Source: Variovorax beijingensis (GTDB lineage Bacteria; Pseudomonadota; Gammaproteobacteria; Burkholderiales; Burkholderiaceae_C). Taken from it: a DNA stretch of 64,000 bases. The translations under genes and the position numbers were made by a program. The number at the start of each line of letters is the position of its first letter. Position 1 is the first letter of the stretch. The notes under the pieces were generated by a model. It ran no database searches. It saw nothing but the letters and a program-made list of their open reading frames with translations, and was not told the origin of the DNA. Of this stretch, positions 9,190 through 18,806 are shown piece by piece. The DNA is taken from the NCBI RefSeq assembly GCF_003951285.1, contig NZ_RXFQ01000007.1:1-64000 (forward strand), read 5' to 3'.

Positions 9190-10080
9190 TCAGGTGGGGG
9201 ACGAAAGCCGATCATCGCCCTGCACCGGCGTTCGCGCAAACGCCGACCACACGGCCGCCAGCACGATCAGCGCGCCGCCCGCCAGGATGCGCGGATCCAT
9301 CTGGGCCGCGCCCAGCGCCACGGAAGAGACGCTGGCGAACAGCACCTCCGACAGCATGATCACCGCCGTGGCGCTGGCTGCCAGCCGGGCCGCGCCGTAC
9401 TGCAGGCAGACATTGGCCACCACGAAGCCGGTGCCCAGCAAGGCCGCCCATCCGATCCAGCCCGGCTGCGCGGCGAGCGGGGAGCCGAAGGCGCCCAGCA
9501 GGGTGCCGGCCGCCGCCGCGATGCCGGCCACCGCCGCACATCCGCAGAACATGGCCAGCGCGCGCGATTCGCCGGGCGCGTCGCGCAGGTGCCGCAGCAC
9601 GATGTTGGTCACGGCAAAGCTGAAACCGGCCGCCAGGCCCAGCCAGTCCGGCAGGCTCGAAGGCACGGGCCATTCGACGCCGGGCGTCTTGAGCACCACG
9701 GCCACGCCGGTCAGCGCCAGCGCCACGCGTGCGAGCGCGCCGCCGGTGGGCCGCTCGCCCAGCACGGCCCAGCCCAGCAGCACGCTCCACAGCGGCATCA
9801 GGTAGAACAGCAGCACCACGCGCACCACGTCGCCCTGCGTCACCGCCCAGTTGAAGCCCAGGTTGGTGAAGCCTGCCGCCAGGCCCAGCAGCACGAGCAT
9901 CGGATACGCCGCGAAGCCGCGCCAGGCATGCCGGCGAAAGAAGCCCATCGCCAGCGAGATTGCCACGTAGATGATGCAGGTGGTCCAGACGGGATGCAGC
10001 CCGTGGCTTTCGATGTGGCGAAAGGGAAACCACGAAACGCCCCAGACAAAGGCATTGAAGATCAGTGCAAGCGCGGGCAT
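9190..10080 (-). CDS. EamA/DMT-superfamily transporter
   Basis: 296 residues, almost entirely hydrophobic, with about ten transmembrane helices arranged as two EamA repeats (about 5-140 and 150-285). Features include FNWAVTQGDVVRVVLLFYLMPLWSVLLGW in the first half and QYGAARLAASATAVIMLSEVLFA in the second, the glycine/proline-marked helix that recurs in drug/metabolite exporters. Substrate unknown. It lies between lplT (112 bases upstream, with repeat copy B between) and the peroxidase gene downstream. Confidence 0.88.
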   Translation of the reverse strand: MPALALIFNAFVWGVSWFPFRHIESHGLHPVWTTCIIYVAISLAMGFFRRHAWRGFAAYPMLVLLGLAAGFTNLGFNWAVTQGDVVRVVLLFYLMPLWSVLLGWAVLGERPTGGALARVALALTGVAVVLKTPGVEWPVPSSLPDWLGLAAGFSFAVTNIVLRHLRDAPGESRALAMFCGCAAVAGIAAAAGTLLGAFGSPLAAQPGWIGWAALLGTGFVVANVCLQYGAARLAASATAVIMLSEVLFASVSSVALGAAQMDPRILAGGALIVLAAVWSAFARTPVQGDDRLSSPT

Positions 10081-10100
10081 AGGGCGGAATTTTTTCGTGG

Positions 10101-10190
10101 AACACCGTGGAACCGGCTTCGCCGGGCCACCGGTGTTGCCCCCGGTGAGGGGGTGGGCGAAGCGACACGAAGTGCGCGCAGCCTGGGGGA
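10101..10190 (-). repeat. Dispersed intergenic repeat, copy B
   Basis: Inverted-orientation copy of the element at 2047-2137, filling the gap between the end of lplT and the start of the EamA gene. The order of conserved blocks is kept (cacttcgtgtcgcttcgcc, then gggggcaacacc, then aagccggttcc), with a few substitutions and small length differences in the ccccct stretch. Its boundaries stop within about 10-20 bases of both flanking genes. Confidence 0.7.
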
Positions 10191-10192
10191 GG

Positions 10193-11497
10193 TCAATGAT
10201 GCTTGTCGCTGCGGGCGATGGCGAGCAGGTGCTCGACTTCTTCGGGGTACTTGCGCAGGTTGTGATGATGCCAGCGCTGGATCAGCCACATGCAGCCCGC
10301 CACCACGCCGCCGAAGGCGCCGATGGCCGCGAAGGCCGACAGGCCCAGGCCGGTGCAGGCGCTGTAGAAGCCGCCGAGCAGCAGGATGCAGGCCTGTTCG
10401 TTGAAGTTCTGCACGGCAATCGAGCGGCCCGCGCCCATCAGGTTGTGGCCGCGGTGCTGCAGCAGCGCGTTCATCGGCACCACCAGGAAGCCGCCCAGCC
10501 CGCCCAGCAGGATGAGAAAGGGCACCGCGATCCAGACATTGCTGATCAGGTTCATGCTGATGACCAGCAGCCCCATGCCGATGCCCATGGGAATCACGCG
10601 CGTGGCCATGTCCAGCCGCATGCGCATCGACGCGACGATGGCGCCCACCGCCATGCCGATGGTGACCACGCCGGTGAGCGCCGTGGCCTGCGTGGTGTTG
10701 TAGTCGAGCGCGAGCGCGGCCCAGGCCAGCACGATGTACTTGAGGTTGGCGCCCGCGCCCCAGAACAGCGTGGTGGTGGCCAGCGAGATCTGGCCCAGCT
10801 TGTCGCGCCACAGGCGTGCGTTGCAGTGCCAGAAGTCGGGCAGCAGCGAGAACATGTTGCGCGCCAGGCCATGCGCCGGATTGGCGCGCAGCGGCCGCAT
10901 CTCGACGCCGGTGTGCGGAATGCGCGTGTTGAACCAGGCCGCCAGCGCGTAGACGAAGATCAGCACCGAGATGGCCGCCTCGGCCGGCGAATCGACCCCC
11001 GTGTCGATCAGCGGCATGTCGAAGGACAGCAGCTGGCTGGAGACCGCATGGCCCACCAGCGAGCCGCCGAGCACGATGCCCAGCAGGATCGAGGCGATGG
11101 TGAGCCCTTCGATCCAGCCGTTGGCTTTTACCAACTGCGAAGCCGGCAGGAGCTCGGTCAGGATGCCGTACTTGGCCGGCGAATAGGCCGCGGCGCCCAG
11201 CCCCACGATCGAGTACGACAGCAGCGGATGCGAGCCGAACAGCATCATCAGGCAGCCGACCACCTTGATCGCGTTGCTGATGAACATCACCCGCCCCTTG
11301 GGCAAGGCGTCGGCAAAGGCGCCCACCAGCGGCGCCAGCACCACGTAGAAGACGGCGAAGATCGGCACCAGCGCCGCGCGCTGCCATTCGGCCGCTCCCG
11401 TGCTTCGCATGAGCTCGACCGCCACGACAAAGATCGCGTTGTCGGCCAGCGACGAAAAGAACTGGGCCGACATGATCGTGTAGAAACCGCGCTTCAT
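10193..11497 (-). CDS. lplT: Lysophospholipid transporter LplT
   Basis: A 434-residue major facilitator with about twelve membrane segments. The N-terminus [21 protein letters not shown] and the stretch [14 protein letters not shown] are characteristic of LplT, which flips 2-acyl lysophospholipids back across the inner membrane for re-acylation. In enterobacteria lplT is paired with aas; no acyltransferase gene is adjacent here. The ATG at 11497 is chosen because the family N-terminus begins exactly there. A TATAAC sequence on the minus strand about 70 bases upstream (11568-11573) could be its -10 element. It is divergent from alr. Confidence 0.9.
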   Translation of the reverse strand: MKRGFYTIMSAQFFSSLADNAIFVVAVELMRSTGAAEWQRAALVPIFAVFYVVLAPLVGAFADALPKGRVMFISNAIKVVGCLMMLFGSHPLLSYSIVGLGAAAYSPAKYGILTELLPASQLVKANGWIEGLTIASILLGIVLGGSLVGHAVSSQLLSFDMPLIDTGVDSPAEAAISVLIFVYALAAWFNTRIPHTGVEMRPLRANPAHGLARNMFSLLPDFWHCNARLWRDKLGQISLATTTLFWGAGANLKYIVLAWAALALDYNTTQATALTGVVTIGMAVGAIVASMRMRLDMATRVIPMGIGMGLLVISMNLISNVWIAVPFLILLGGLGGFLVVPMNALLQHRGHNLMGAGRSIAVQNFNEQACILLLGGFYSACTGLGLSAFAAIGAFGGVVAGCMWLIQRWHHHNLRKYPEEVEHLLAIARSDKHH

Positions 11498-11669
11498 CGA
11501 TGGGCTGGCTGGCCAGGGAGGTGCTGGCAGTAGTGAGAAAGTGTCGCGTCTTTTGGGCGAATGGGCGGTTATAGCATGGGGGTACGACAGCGAAATCAGC
11601 GTTCCCACCCTGGACGGCCTTGTCCGGGAAGATGCTAAAACCCCATCCATCCACCATTCGACGCCACCC

Positions 11670-12770
11670 ATGCCGCGCCCCATTCTCGCCACTGTCCACA
11701 CCGCCGCGCTTCGCCACAACCTCGACCGGGCACGGCGTGCCGCGGTCGATGCCCGCGTCTGGGCCGTGGTCAAGGCCAATGCCTATGGCCACGGCATCGA
11801 GCGGGTCTATGAGGGCCTGCGCGGCGCGGACGGCTTTGCGCTGCTCGACCTGGCCGAAGCCGAACGCGTGCGCGCCCTCGGCTGGCGCGGCCCGGTGCTG
11901 CTGCTCGAAGGCGTGTTCGATGCGCGCGACCTGGAGCTGTGCTCGCGGCTCGACCTGTGGCACACGGTGCACTGCGACGAGCAGATCGACATGCTCGCGG
12001 CCCACAAGACGCTCAAGCCGCAGCGCGTGTTCCTCAAGATGAATTCCGGCATGAACCGCCTGGGCTTCGCGCCCGAGCGCTTCGGCTCGGCCTGGACGCG
12101 CCTGAACGCGCTGCCGCAGGTCGACGAGATCTCGCTGATGACGCATTTCAGCGACGCCGACGGCGCGCGCGGCATCGCGCACCAGCTGGAGGTGTTCGAT
12201 CGCGCCACCCACGACCTGCCGGGCGAGCGCTCCATTGCCAACAGCGCCGCCACCCTGCGCCATGCCCGCCAGACCCGCGGCGACTGGGTGCGCCCGGGCA
12301 TCGTGCTGTACGGCAGCGCGCCCGACTTTCCCGAGCATGACGCGGCGCACTGGCAGCTGCAGCCCACCATGACGCTCTCGACCAAATTGATCGGTGTGCA
12401 GACGCTGAAGGCCGGCGACACCATCGGCTACGGCTCCAACTTCACGGCCGAGGGGCCGCTCACCATCGGCGTGGCCGCGGTCGGCTATGCCGACGGCTAT
12501 CCGCGCCACTGCAACACCGGCACGCCGGTGCTGGTGAACGGCGTTCGCACCCGCATGGTGGGCCGCGTGAGCATGGACATGATCACCGTCGATCTCACGC
12601 CCGTGCCCGAGGCGAAATTCGGCACCGAGGTCACGCTGTGGGGCCGCTCGGCCGTGACCGGCGCGGTGCTCCCCATCGACGAGGTCGCGCAGGCCGCCGG
12701 CACCGTCGGCTACGAGCTCATGTGCGCGGTGGCGCCGCGCGTGCCCTTCGCTCCTGCCGACGGCGAATGA
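11670..12770 (+). CDS. alr: Alanine racemase
   Basis: A 366-residue fold-type III PLP enzyme. The PLP lysine is Lys35 in [10 protein letters not shown]. The [10 protein letters not shown] segment supplies the second catalytic tyrosine, followed by [12 protein letters not shown], and [12 protein letters not shown] is the C-terminal signature. It interconverts L- and D-alanine for peptidoglycan. The start at 11670 gives the usual [18 protein letters not shown]; a longer in-frame extension overlaps the divergent lplT promoter region. Whether it is the catabolic (dadX) or biosynthetic (alr) paralogue cannot be decided here, but no dadA is adjacent. Confidence 0.93.
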   Translation: MPRPILATVHTAALRHNLDRARRAAVDARVWAVVKANAYGHGIERVYEGLRGADGFALLDLAEAERVRALGWRGPVLLLEGVFDARDLELCSRLDLWHTVHCDEQIDMLAAHKTLKPQRVFLKMNSGMNRLGFAPERFGSAWTRLNALPQVDEISLMTHFSDADGARGIAHQLEVFDRATHDLPGERSIANSAATLRHARQTRGDWVRPGIVLYGSAPDFPEHDAAHWQLQPTMTLSTKLIGVQTLKAGDTIGYGSNFTAEGPLTIGVAAVGYADGYPRHCNTGTPVLVNGVRTRMVGRVSMDMITVDLTPVPEAKFGTEVTLWGRSAVTGAVLPIDEVAQAAGTVGYELMCAVAPRVPFAPADGE

Positions 12771-12852
12771 AGCGGGCGGAGCAAGGGCCTGCCGATCGTC
12801 ATACGCTGTCCGTGGGATGGTTGCGCGCCCGTGCGGCCGCCACACTCGCGGC

Positions 12853-13386
12853 ATGGCTGAACCACTTCCCGCTCCCGGATTCCCTCCCGAGTACGAACTC
12901 TTCGACACCGTCACCGAGGCGGCACGCGCCGCACTCGAGTCCGTGCTGATCGAGTCGATCGAACGCCGCAAGGAGTTCGGCGCCATGATCTGCCAGCAGG
13001 GCAACCAGTTCTTCGCGATGCCGCCGCGCGAGGGCGACACCAACACGGTCGACGTCGGCCACCGCCTCGGCAACAGAGGCTGCCCCGAGGGCACGACGGC
13101 GGTGGCCTACTACCACACGCATCCGGCCTACAAGGGCGCGGGCTTCAACATGGAGCCCGACCGCTTCTCGCCCGAGGACCACGGCGTCGCGAACGACATG
13201 AAGATCGACGCCTACGTGGGCAGCGTCTCGGGCCTGTTCCTGCGCTACGACCACCGCATGCACAAGATCATGGTGGCCGGGCCGCGCCTGCGCAACGCCC
13301 GCGACCTGCCGCAGCCGATTCCGTTGAAGAAGCCCGCGCCGAAGACGCCGCGGCGGCGCACCATCCCGGCGCCGCGGCTGCTCTGA
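12853..13386 (+). CDS. DUF4329/JAB-like domain protein
   Basis: 177 residues. The central block has the look of a JAB/JAMM metallo-isopeptidase fold: a KEFGAMI glutamate strand, then YYHTHPAY (HxH), then FSPEDHG (S-x-x-D) fifteen residues further, then AYVGSVSGLFLRYD. This matches the DUF4329 family, often seen as a stand-alone protein or as a domain of polymorphic toxins. The C-terminus is a Lys/Arg/Pro-rich tail. There is no signal peptide or membrane segment. It sits alone between alr and the end of the hpa operon. Function uncertain; metalloprotease activity is an inference from the HxH..SxxD spacing. Confidence 0.7.
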   Translation: MAEPLPAPGFPPEYELFDTVTEAARAALESVLIESIERRKEFGAMICQQGNQFFAMPPREGDTNTVDVGHRLGNRGCPEGTTAVAYYHTHPAYKGAGFNMEPDRFSPEDHGVANDMKIDAYVGSVSGLFLRYDHRMHKIMVAGPRLRNARDLPQPIPLKKPAPKTPRRRTIPAPRLL

Positions 13387-13413
13387 AGCGCATGCGCCGA
13401 CGCCCCGCGCGAC

Positions 13414-14391
13414 TCAGTACAGCCCGAGCCGCCGCATCTTCAGCCGCGCCAGCCCCAGCAGCGCATCGGTGAACGGCGTGGCCACCGCAGTCAGCTCGCC
13501 CAGCTCCCGCACCACGGTGACCAGCGCATCGAGCTCGACTGAACGCCCGGCTTCCACGTCCTGCAGCATCGAGGTCTTGAACGCGCCGAGCTTCATCGTC
13601 ACCGCATGCCGGTCTTCGGGGCTCTGGGTGATCTCGATGCCGATGCGGTGTCCGATTTCCTTGGCTTCGAGCATCACGGCCGAGATGAAGCCGCGCACGT
13701 AGTCGTCGCCCATGATCAGGTCGGTGGTGGCGCCCGTGAGCGCGCTGATGGGGTTCACCGTCATGTTGCCCCAGAGCTTGAACCACACGTCCTTCTGGAT
13801 CTGCGGCGACAGCGTGGCGTCCAGGCCCGCGCCCTGCAGCAGCGCGACCAGCTTCTGCACGCGCGGCGTGGCTTCGCCCGAAGGCTCGCCCACGATCAGC
13901 CCGTTGCCAAAGTGATGCCGCACCACGCCCGGCGCATCGAGCGAGCAGCTCGCGTGTACCACGCAGCCGATCACGTTGCGCGAGGGAATGGCCCTTGCAA
14001 TCGCGCCGTCGGGGTCCACGGCCGCAAGGCGGTGGCCGGTGATGGCGCCGCCGAAGCCGCCTTCGAGAAACCACCACGGCACGCCGTTCATGGCCACCAG
14101 CACGAGGGTGTCGGGCCCGATCAGCGGCCCGATGCGCTCGGCCACGCCGGCCAGCGCGGGCGCCTTCACGGCAATGACCACCAGGTCCTGCGTGCCGAGC
14201 GCCTCGGGGTCGGCCACCGCGTTGACCGGCACGCGCGTGCGCACGTCGCCGCGCATCAGCGAAAGGCCGTCCTGCTGCAGCGCTTCGAGCGTGGCGCCGC
14301 GCGCCACCACGTTGAGCCGCTCGCCGGCCTGCGCAAGGCCGACGCCGATCCATCCGCCGATGGCGCCGGCGCCGTAGATGCAGATCTTCAT
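13414..14391 (-). CDS. Ketopantoate reductase-family dehydrogenase (PanE/ApbA-like)
   Basis: 325 residues. The N-terminal Rossmann motif GAGAIGG is at residues 7-13, and the ketopantoate reductase C-terminal domain (about 175-315) contains KDVWFKLWGNMTVNPISALTGAT with the catalytic lysine and asparagine. It reduces or oxidises a 2-oxo/2-hydroxy acid with NADP. It is the last gene of the twelve-gene hpa transcript and starts one base after the class II aldolase stop, so a role on an aldol-derived substrate is more likely than pantothenate synthesis. Confidence 0.85.
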   Translation of the reverse strand: MKICIYGAGAIGGWIGVGLAQAGERLNVVARGATLEALQQDGLSLMRGDVRTRVPVNAVADPEALGTQDLVVIAVKAPALAGVAERIGPLIGPDTLVLVAMNGVPWWFLEGGFGGAITGHRLAAVDPDGAIARAIPSRNVIGCVVHASCSLDAPGVVRHHFGNGLIVGEPSGEATPRVQKLVALLQGAGLDATLSPQIQKDVWFKLWGNMTVNPISALTGATTDLIMGDDYVRGFISAVMLEAKEIGHRIGIEITQSPEDRHAVTMKLGAFKTSMLQDVEAGRSVELDALVTVVRELGELTAVATPFTDALLGLARLKMRRLGLY

Positions 14392-14392
14392 G

Positions 14393-15187
14393 TCAGTTCT
14401 TGTAGCTGGCGTCGATGCGGTCGACCTGGCGCACCAGCGCATCGAACACGTCCTGCCCGGCGCCGTGCTCGGGGCTGAATTGCAGCGCATCGCGCGTGCA
14501 GCGCTGCGCGATCTCCTCGCTCACCGGAATGGCCGCGCCCATCGAGAAGGTGGCCATCTGGATCTCGCAGGCGCGCTGCAGCGTCCACAGAATGGCGAAG
14601 GTCTGCGGCAATGTCTGCCCCCAGGCCAGCAGGCCGTGGTTGCGCAGGATCACGGCGTTGCGCTCGCCGATGCTCCTGAGCAGGCGCGGGCCCTCGTCGG
14701 CATGGATGGTGATGCCCTCGAAGTCGTGGTACGCCACCATGCCGTGCAACTGCGCGGTATAGAAATTGGTCTGCTGCAGGCCGCCCTGCAGGCAGGCCAC
14801 GGCCACGCCGGCCGTGGTGTGCGTGTGCATCACGCAGTGCGCGCCGGGCAGGCCGTCGTGGATGGCGGCGTGCACCGTGAAGCCCGCCGGGTTCACCGGC
14901 CAGGTCGAACCATCGAGCACCTTGCCCTGCAGGTCGATCTTCACGAGGTTGCTGGCCGTGACCTCGCTGTAGTGCAGGCCGAAGGGGTTGATGAGGAACT
15001 GCTTCTCGCCGCCCGTCACGCTGTCGGGCAGCCGAAGGGTGATGTGGTTGTAGATCATCTCCGTCCAGCCCAGCATCGCAAAGATGCGATAGCAGGCCGC
15101 GAGCTGTTCGCGCGCGGCGCGCTCGTCCGGATGGATCGACGGATGGACCGGCGCCGATGGCGGCACGCGGGTGGCGAGTGTGTTCAT
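14393..15187 (-). CDS. Class II aldolase/adducin family protein
   Basis: 264 residues. The aldolase II fold carries YNHITLRLP near residue 45, the zinc-binding VMHTHTTAGVAVACL (HxH), and the third His in RNHGLLAWGQTLP. Members cleave phosphorylated or free hydroxy-acid aldols; some act as decarboxylases. The start MNTLATRVPPS is chosen because a longer frame adds codons inside the Bug gene spacer. It lies between a Bug receptor (19-base gap) and the PanE-like gene (1-base gap), suggesting a short hydroxy-acid branch at the tail of the operon. Confidence 0.85.
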   Translation of the reverse strand: MNTLATRVPPSAPVHPSIHPDERAAREQLAACYRIFAMLGWTEMIYNHITLRLPDSVTGGEKQFLINPFGLHYSEVTASNLVKIDLQGKVLDGSTWPVNPAGFTVHAAIHDGLPGAHCVMHTHTTAGVAVACLQGGLQQTNFYTAQLHGMVAYHDFEGITIHADEGPRLLRSIGERNAVILRNHGLLAWGQTLPQTFAILWTLQRACEIQMATFSMGAAIPVSEEIAQRCTRDALQFSPEHGAGQDVFDALVRQVDRIDASYKN

Positions 15188-15206
15188 TGCAGTTCCTTCA
15201 TTCAGG

Positions 15207-16196
15207 TTACCCCTCAGCTGTGAAGCCAACTTCTTTCACGATCGGCGCCCACTTGGCGGTGTCTTTCTTGAGCAGCTCGGTCAGCTCGCCGGGCGTGGAA
15301 GACATGGCTTCCAGCCCGAAGTTGCCGAGGCCCTCGATCACGTCCTTGTGCGCCAGCGCGTTCTTCATCGACGCGTTGAGCTTCGCGACCAGCTCCGGCG
15401 AGGCCTTGGCGGGCAGGAAGAAGGCGAACCATTCGCTGTGCGCCATGTCCTGGATGCCCTGTTCGCCGAAGGTCGGCACGTCTGGCGCGAAGCGGCTGCG
15501 CTTGGCGCCCGAGACGCCCAGGATGCGCACCTTGCCCGAGGCCAGGTGCTGCGTGATGTCGCCGATCGGGCCCGAGACGGCCGAGATGTTGCCGCCCAGC
15601 AGGTCCAGCATGGCCGGCTGCGTGCCGCGGTAGGCGGCATGCTTGAGTTCGACGCCGCCCTTCTTGCCCAAGAGCGCGCCGATGAAGTGCGGCGTGGAGC
15701 CCGCGGCCGGCGAACCGAAGTTGGCGCCCGTCGGATTGGCCTTGGCCCAGGCGAGGAACTCGGGCACCGTCTTCACGCTGGCGGGCACCGAGGGGCCGAC
15801 CGCAAAGCCGAAGTCGAAGATGCAGGCGATGCTCACCGGCGTGAGGTCGACCATCGGGTCGTACGGCAGCTTCTTGTAGATGTGCGGGTAGATCGTGAGG
15901 ATGGAGGTGGGCGTCTGCAGGATGGTGGCGCCGTCGGCCGGGCGGCCCTTCACGTAGCTCACGGCGATCTGGCCGCCCGCGCCGGTGCGGTTTTCGACCA
16001 CGGCCGACCTGGCGTAGTCGGGGCTGAGCTTCTGCGCGATGCGCCGGCAGGTGGTGTCCGAGGTGCCGCCGGCCGCAAAGCCGGTGACGATGGTGGCGGT
16101 TTCGAGCGAGGCTTGCGCGAAGGCGTGCTGGCCCAGGCTGGCAAGCAGCGCCGAGGCGCCGGTGGTCTGCAGCAGCTGGCGGCGGGTGAAGGTCAT
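15207..16196 (-). CDS. Bug-type periplasmic solute receptor (TTT family)
   Basis: 329 residues. The N-terminus MTFTRRQLLQTTGASALLASLGQHAFAQ is a signal peptide with a twin-arginine-like TRRQLLQ. The mature protein follows the Bug fold: TIVTGFAAGGTSDTTCRRIAQ, VENRTGAGGQIAVSYVK, and GSPAAGSTPHFIGALLG near the ligand site. Bug receptors bind carboxylates or aromatic acids and often lack an adjacent membrane partner, as here. Position inside the hpa operon suggests a ligand that is an aromatic acid or a hydroxy-acid processed by the flanking dehydratase and aldolase. Confidence 0.88.
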   Translation of the reverse strand: MTFTRRQLLQTTGASALLASLGQHAFAQASLETATIVTGFAAGGTSDTTCRRIAQKLSPDYARSAVVENRTGAGGQIAVSYVKGRPADGATILQTPTSILTIYPHIYKKLPYDPMVDLTPVSIACIFDFGFAVGPSVPASVKTVPEFLAWAKANPTGANFGSPAAGSTPHFIGALLGKKGGVELKHAAYRGTQPAMLDLLGGNISAVSGPIGDITQHLASGKVRILGVSGAKRSRFAPDVPTFGEQGIQDMAHSEWFAFFLPAKASPELVAKLNASMKNALAHKDVIEGLGNFGLEAMSSTPGELTELLKKDTAKWAPIVKEVGFTAEG

Positions 16197-16227
16197 GGTC
16201 TGTCTCCGAGGGGTTGTTGGTTGCGTT

Positions 16228-17961
16228 TCACGACTCGTCGCGCAGCCAGGTGACTGCGCCCGAATGGGTCACGGCGCCCTGGTAGGCAGGGCGCACGGTG
16301 AGCGCGTATTTTTCCAGCAAGCCGCGGTGCGGGACCCCCGCGTTTACCTCACGTCGGGCAAGGCGCAGCGCAATTTCCTCCGCCGCCAGTTCCACCGAAA
16401 TGCTGCGCGCCCCGGCCCGCGCGTCGATGGCCACCATGTCGCCGTCCTGCAGCGCCGCAATCGGCCCGCCGTCGGCCGCTTCGGGCCCCGCATAGCCGAT
16501 GCACAGGCCCCGCGTGGCGCCCGAGAAGCGCCCGTCGGTCAGCAGCGCCACCTTGTCGCCCATGCCCTGGCCGTAGAGCAGGGCGGTGATGCCCAGCATC
16601 TCGCGCATGCCGGGGCTGCCCTTCGGGCCCTCGTTGCGGATCACGATCACGTCGCCGGCTTCGTAGCGGCGGTTCTGCACGGCCGTCTGTGCTTCTTCTT
16701 CCGAGTTGAAGACGCGCGCCGGGCCGCGGTGCACCAGCGTCTGGAGGCCCGCGGTCTTGAGCAGCGCGCCGTCGGGACAGAGGTTGCCCTTGAGCACGGC
16801 CAGGCCGCCATCGCGCGTGATCGGGTTGCCGGGCGCGCGCACCACGCGGCCGTCGGGCGCGGCGGCATCGGCCAGTTCCTCGGCCAGCGTGCGGCCGGTG
16901 AAGCTGAGCGCATCGCCATGCACGAAACCCTGCTCCATCAGCGTGCGCAGGATGACGCCCGCGCCGCCGATGTAGAACACGTCGCGCGCCAGGTACTGCC
17001 CGCCCGGACGCAGGTCGGCGATGAGCGGCGTGCGCGCGAAGATCTCGGCCACGTCGTCCAGGTGGAACCTGATGCCGGCCTCGTGCGCGATGGCCGGCAG
17101 GTGCAGCGCGGCGTTGGTCGAGCCGCCGGTGGCCGAGACCACGGCGCAGGCGTTCTCGAGCGCCTTGCGCGTGACGATGTCGCGCGGCAGGGGGCTGTCG
17201 CCCATCACCGCCTTCATGAGGTTCTTCGCCGCGCGGCGCATCAGCGGCGCGCGTTCGCTGAACACCGCCGGCACCATGCTCGAGCCGATGGGCGCCAGGC
17301 CCAGTGCCTCCGACACCATGCCCATGGTGTTGGCCGTGAACTGGCCCGCGCAGGCGCCGGCGGTGGGCAGGCAGGCGCGGCTCATGGCGTCGAGCTCGTC
17401 GTGCGTGGCGGTGCCGGCCAGCACCTTGCCGATGGTCTCGTAGGTGTCGACCACGTTGAGGTCGCGGCCATCGGGGCCCGGCATCTGCCCCGGCAGCGCC
17501 GAGCCGCCGTGCACGAACACGCTCGGCACGTTGCAGCGCACCATGCCCATCATCAGCCCAGGCAGGTTCTTGTCGCAGGCGCCGATGGCGAAGATGCCGT
17601 CCCATTGGTGGCCGCGCGTCGAGGCCTCCACGCTGTCGGCGATCAGCTCGCGCGAGATCAGCGAGAAGCGCATGCCCGAATGCGCCATGGTGAGCCCGTC
17701 GCTCACCGACACCACCGGGCATTCGTGCGGCGTGCCGCCGCCCGCGTAGATGCCGGTCTTGGCGTGCTGCGCCTGCTCGCGCAGGTTGAGGTTGCACGGG
17801 CTCATCTCGCCGCCGGTGTGGAACACGCCGATGTGCGGGCGCGCGATGTCCTCGTCGTCCTGGCCGAGCGCATGCAGGAAACTGCGCGTGGTCGCGCGGA
17901 TCGTGCCTTCGCGGATGGTGGCGGAGCGGAAGCGCTTGTTGGGATCGGTCGGGGAAGTCAT
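16228..17961 (-). CDS. IlvD/Edd-family dehydratase
   Basis: A 577-residue iron-sulfur dehydratase. All three cluster cysteines are present: Cys56 in [10 protein letters not shown], Cys129 in GACDKNLPG and Cys204 in [16 protein letters not shown]. The C-terminal part has [15 protein letters not shown] and [16 protein letters not shown]. The family covers dihydroxyacid dehydratase and sugar-acid (arabonate, xylonate) dehydratases, which remove water to give a 2-oxo acid. It is embedded after hpaI in the operon, so a dedicated sugar/hydroxy-acid substrate is more likely than valine synthesis. The gap to hpaI is 13 bases and to the Bug gene 31. Confidence 0.87.
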   Translation of the reverse strand: MTSPTDPNKRFRSATIREGTIRATTRSFLHALGQDDEDIARPHIGVFHTGGEMSPCNLNLREQAQHAKTGIYAGGGTPHECPVVSVSDGLTMAHSGMRFSLISRELIADSVEASTRGHQWDGIFAIGACDKNLPGLMMGMVRCNVPSVFVHGGSALPGQMPGPDGRDLNVVDTYETIGKVLAGTATHDELDAMSRACLPTAGACAGQFTANTMGMVSEALGLAPIGSSMVPAVFSERAPLMRRAAKNLMKAVMGDSPLPRDIVTRKALENACAVVSATGGSTNAALHLPAIAHEAGIRFHLDDVAEIFARTPLIADLRPGGQYLARDVFYIGGAGVILRTLMEQGFVHGDALSFTGRTLAEELADAAAPDGRVVRAPGNPITRDGGLAVLKGNLCPDGALLKTAGLQTLVHRGPARVFNSEEEAQTAVQNRRYEAGDVIVIRNEGPKGSPGMREMLGITALLYGQGMGDKVALLTDGRFSGATRGLCIGYAGPEAADGGPIAALQDGDMVAIDARAGARSISVELAAEEIALRLARREVNAGVPHRGLLEKYALTVRPAYQGAVTHSGAVTWLRDES

Positions 17962-17974
17962 GGCGCGAAGAGGG

Positions 17975-18796
17975 TCAGTAACCGCTGGGCGTCACGGCGC
18001 TCGCGGCGTTCTTGTACCGGGACGACAGCTGCCTTGCCGCCGCCGTGAGCAGGATGGTGTCCACGCCCACCGCCACGAACTGCGCACCGGCGGCCAGCCA
18101 CTTGCGCGCCTGTTCCTCGGTGGTCGAGAGAATGCCCGGCGCCTTGCCGGCCTTGCGGATGCGCCCGATGGCGTCGGCGATCATGGCCTGCACCTCGGGA
18201 TGGTTCGGCTGGCCCACGAAGCCCATCGAGGCCGACAGGTCGGCCGGCCCGATGAACACGCCGTCCACGCCTGGCGTGGCCGCGATGGCGTCGAGGTTCT
18301 TCATGGCCTCCACGGTTTCGGCCTGCACCAGCAGGCAGGTTTGCGCGTTGGCTTCGTGCAGGTAGCGCGGGTAGGCCTGCCAGCGCGAGGCGCGCGCCAG
18401 GGCGCTGCCCATGCCGCGGATGCCTTCGGGCGGATAGCGCGTGCCCTGCACCATGCGCGCCGCCTGCTCGGCGGTGTCGACCATCGGCACCAGGATGGTC
18501 TGCGCGCCGATGTCCAGGTACTGCTTGAGCAGCGTGATGTCGCCCACCGGAACCCGCACCACGGGGTGCGAGCGTTCCGATTCGGGCTGCGCCGACCAGG
18601 CGCTCGAGATGCCCTGCAGCTGCGCGAGCACCGAGCGCACGTCGTTGGGCGCGTGCTCGCCGTCGACCAGCAGCCAGTCGAAGCCGGTGCCGGCCAGGAT
18701 CTCCGCCGCGTAGCCATCGGCCAGGCCGACCCAGAGGCCGATCTTCTGTTCGCCGGCCTGCATGGCCTGCTTGAAGGTGTTCAGGGGTGTTTGCAT
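17975..18796 (-). CDS. hpaI: 4-hydroxy-2-oxoheptane-1,7-dioate aldolase HpaI
   Basis: A 273-residue HpcH/HpaI class II metal-dependent aldolase. It shows [20 protein letters not shown] at the N-terminus, [14 protein letters not shown] (metal/substrate site), [13 protein letters not shown], and [12 protein letters not shown]. It performs the last step of homoprotocatechuate meta-cleavage, splitting 4-hydroxy-2-oxoheptanedioate into pyruvate and succinate semialdehyde. The start [11 protein letters not shown] is preferred; an upstream in-frame extension would run into hpaH. It sits 10 bases after hpaH. Confidence 0.92.
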   Translation of the reverse strand: MQTPLNTFKQAMQAGEQKIGLWVGLADGYAAEILAGTGFDWLLVDGEHAPNDVRSVLAQLQGISSAWSAQPESERSHPVVRVPVGDITLLKQYLDIGAQTILVPMVDTAEQAARMVQGTRYPPEGIRGMGSALARASRWQAYPRYLHEANAQTCLLVQAETVEAMKNLDAIAATPGVDGVFIGPADLSASMGFVGQPNHPEVQAMIADAIGRIRKAGKAPGILSTTEEQARKWLAAGAQFVAVGVDTILLTAAARQLSSRYKNAASAVTPSGY

Positions 18797-18806
18797 GGTG
18801 TGTCTT

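Noticed and set aside
16228-17961. Housekeeping dihydroxyacid dehydratase ilvD
   Set aside because: The motifs cannot exclude it, but the position in an inducible catabolic operon makes a branched-chain biosynthetic role unlikely, so no ilvD symbol was given.
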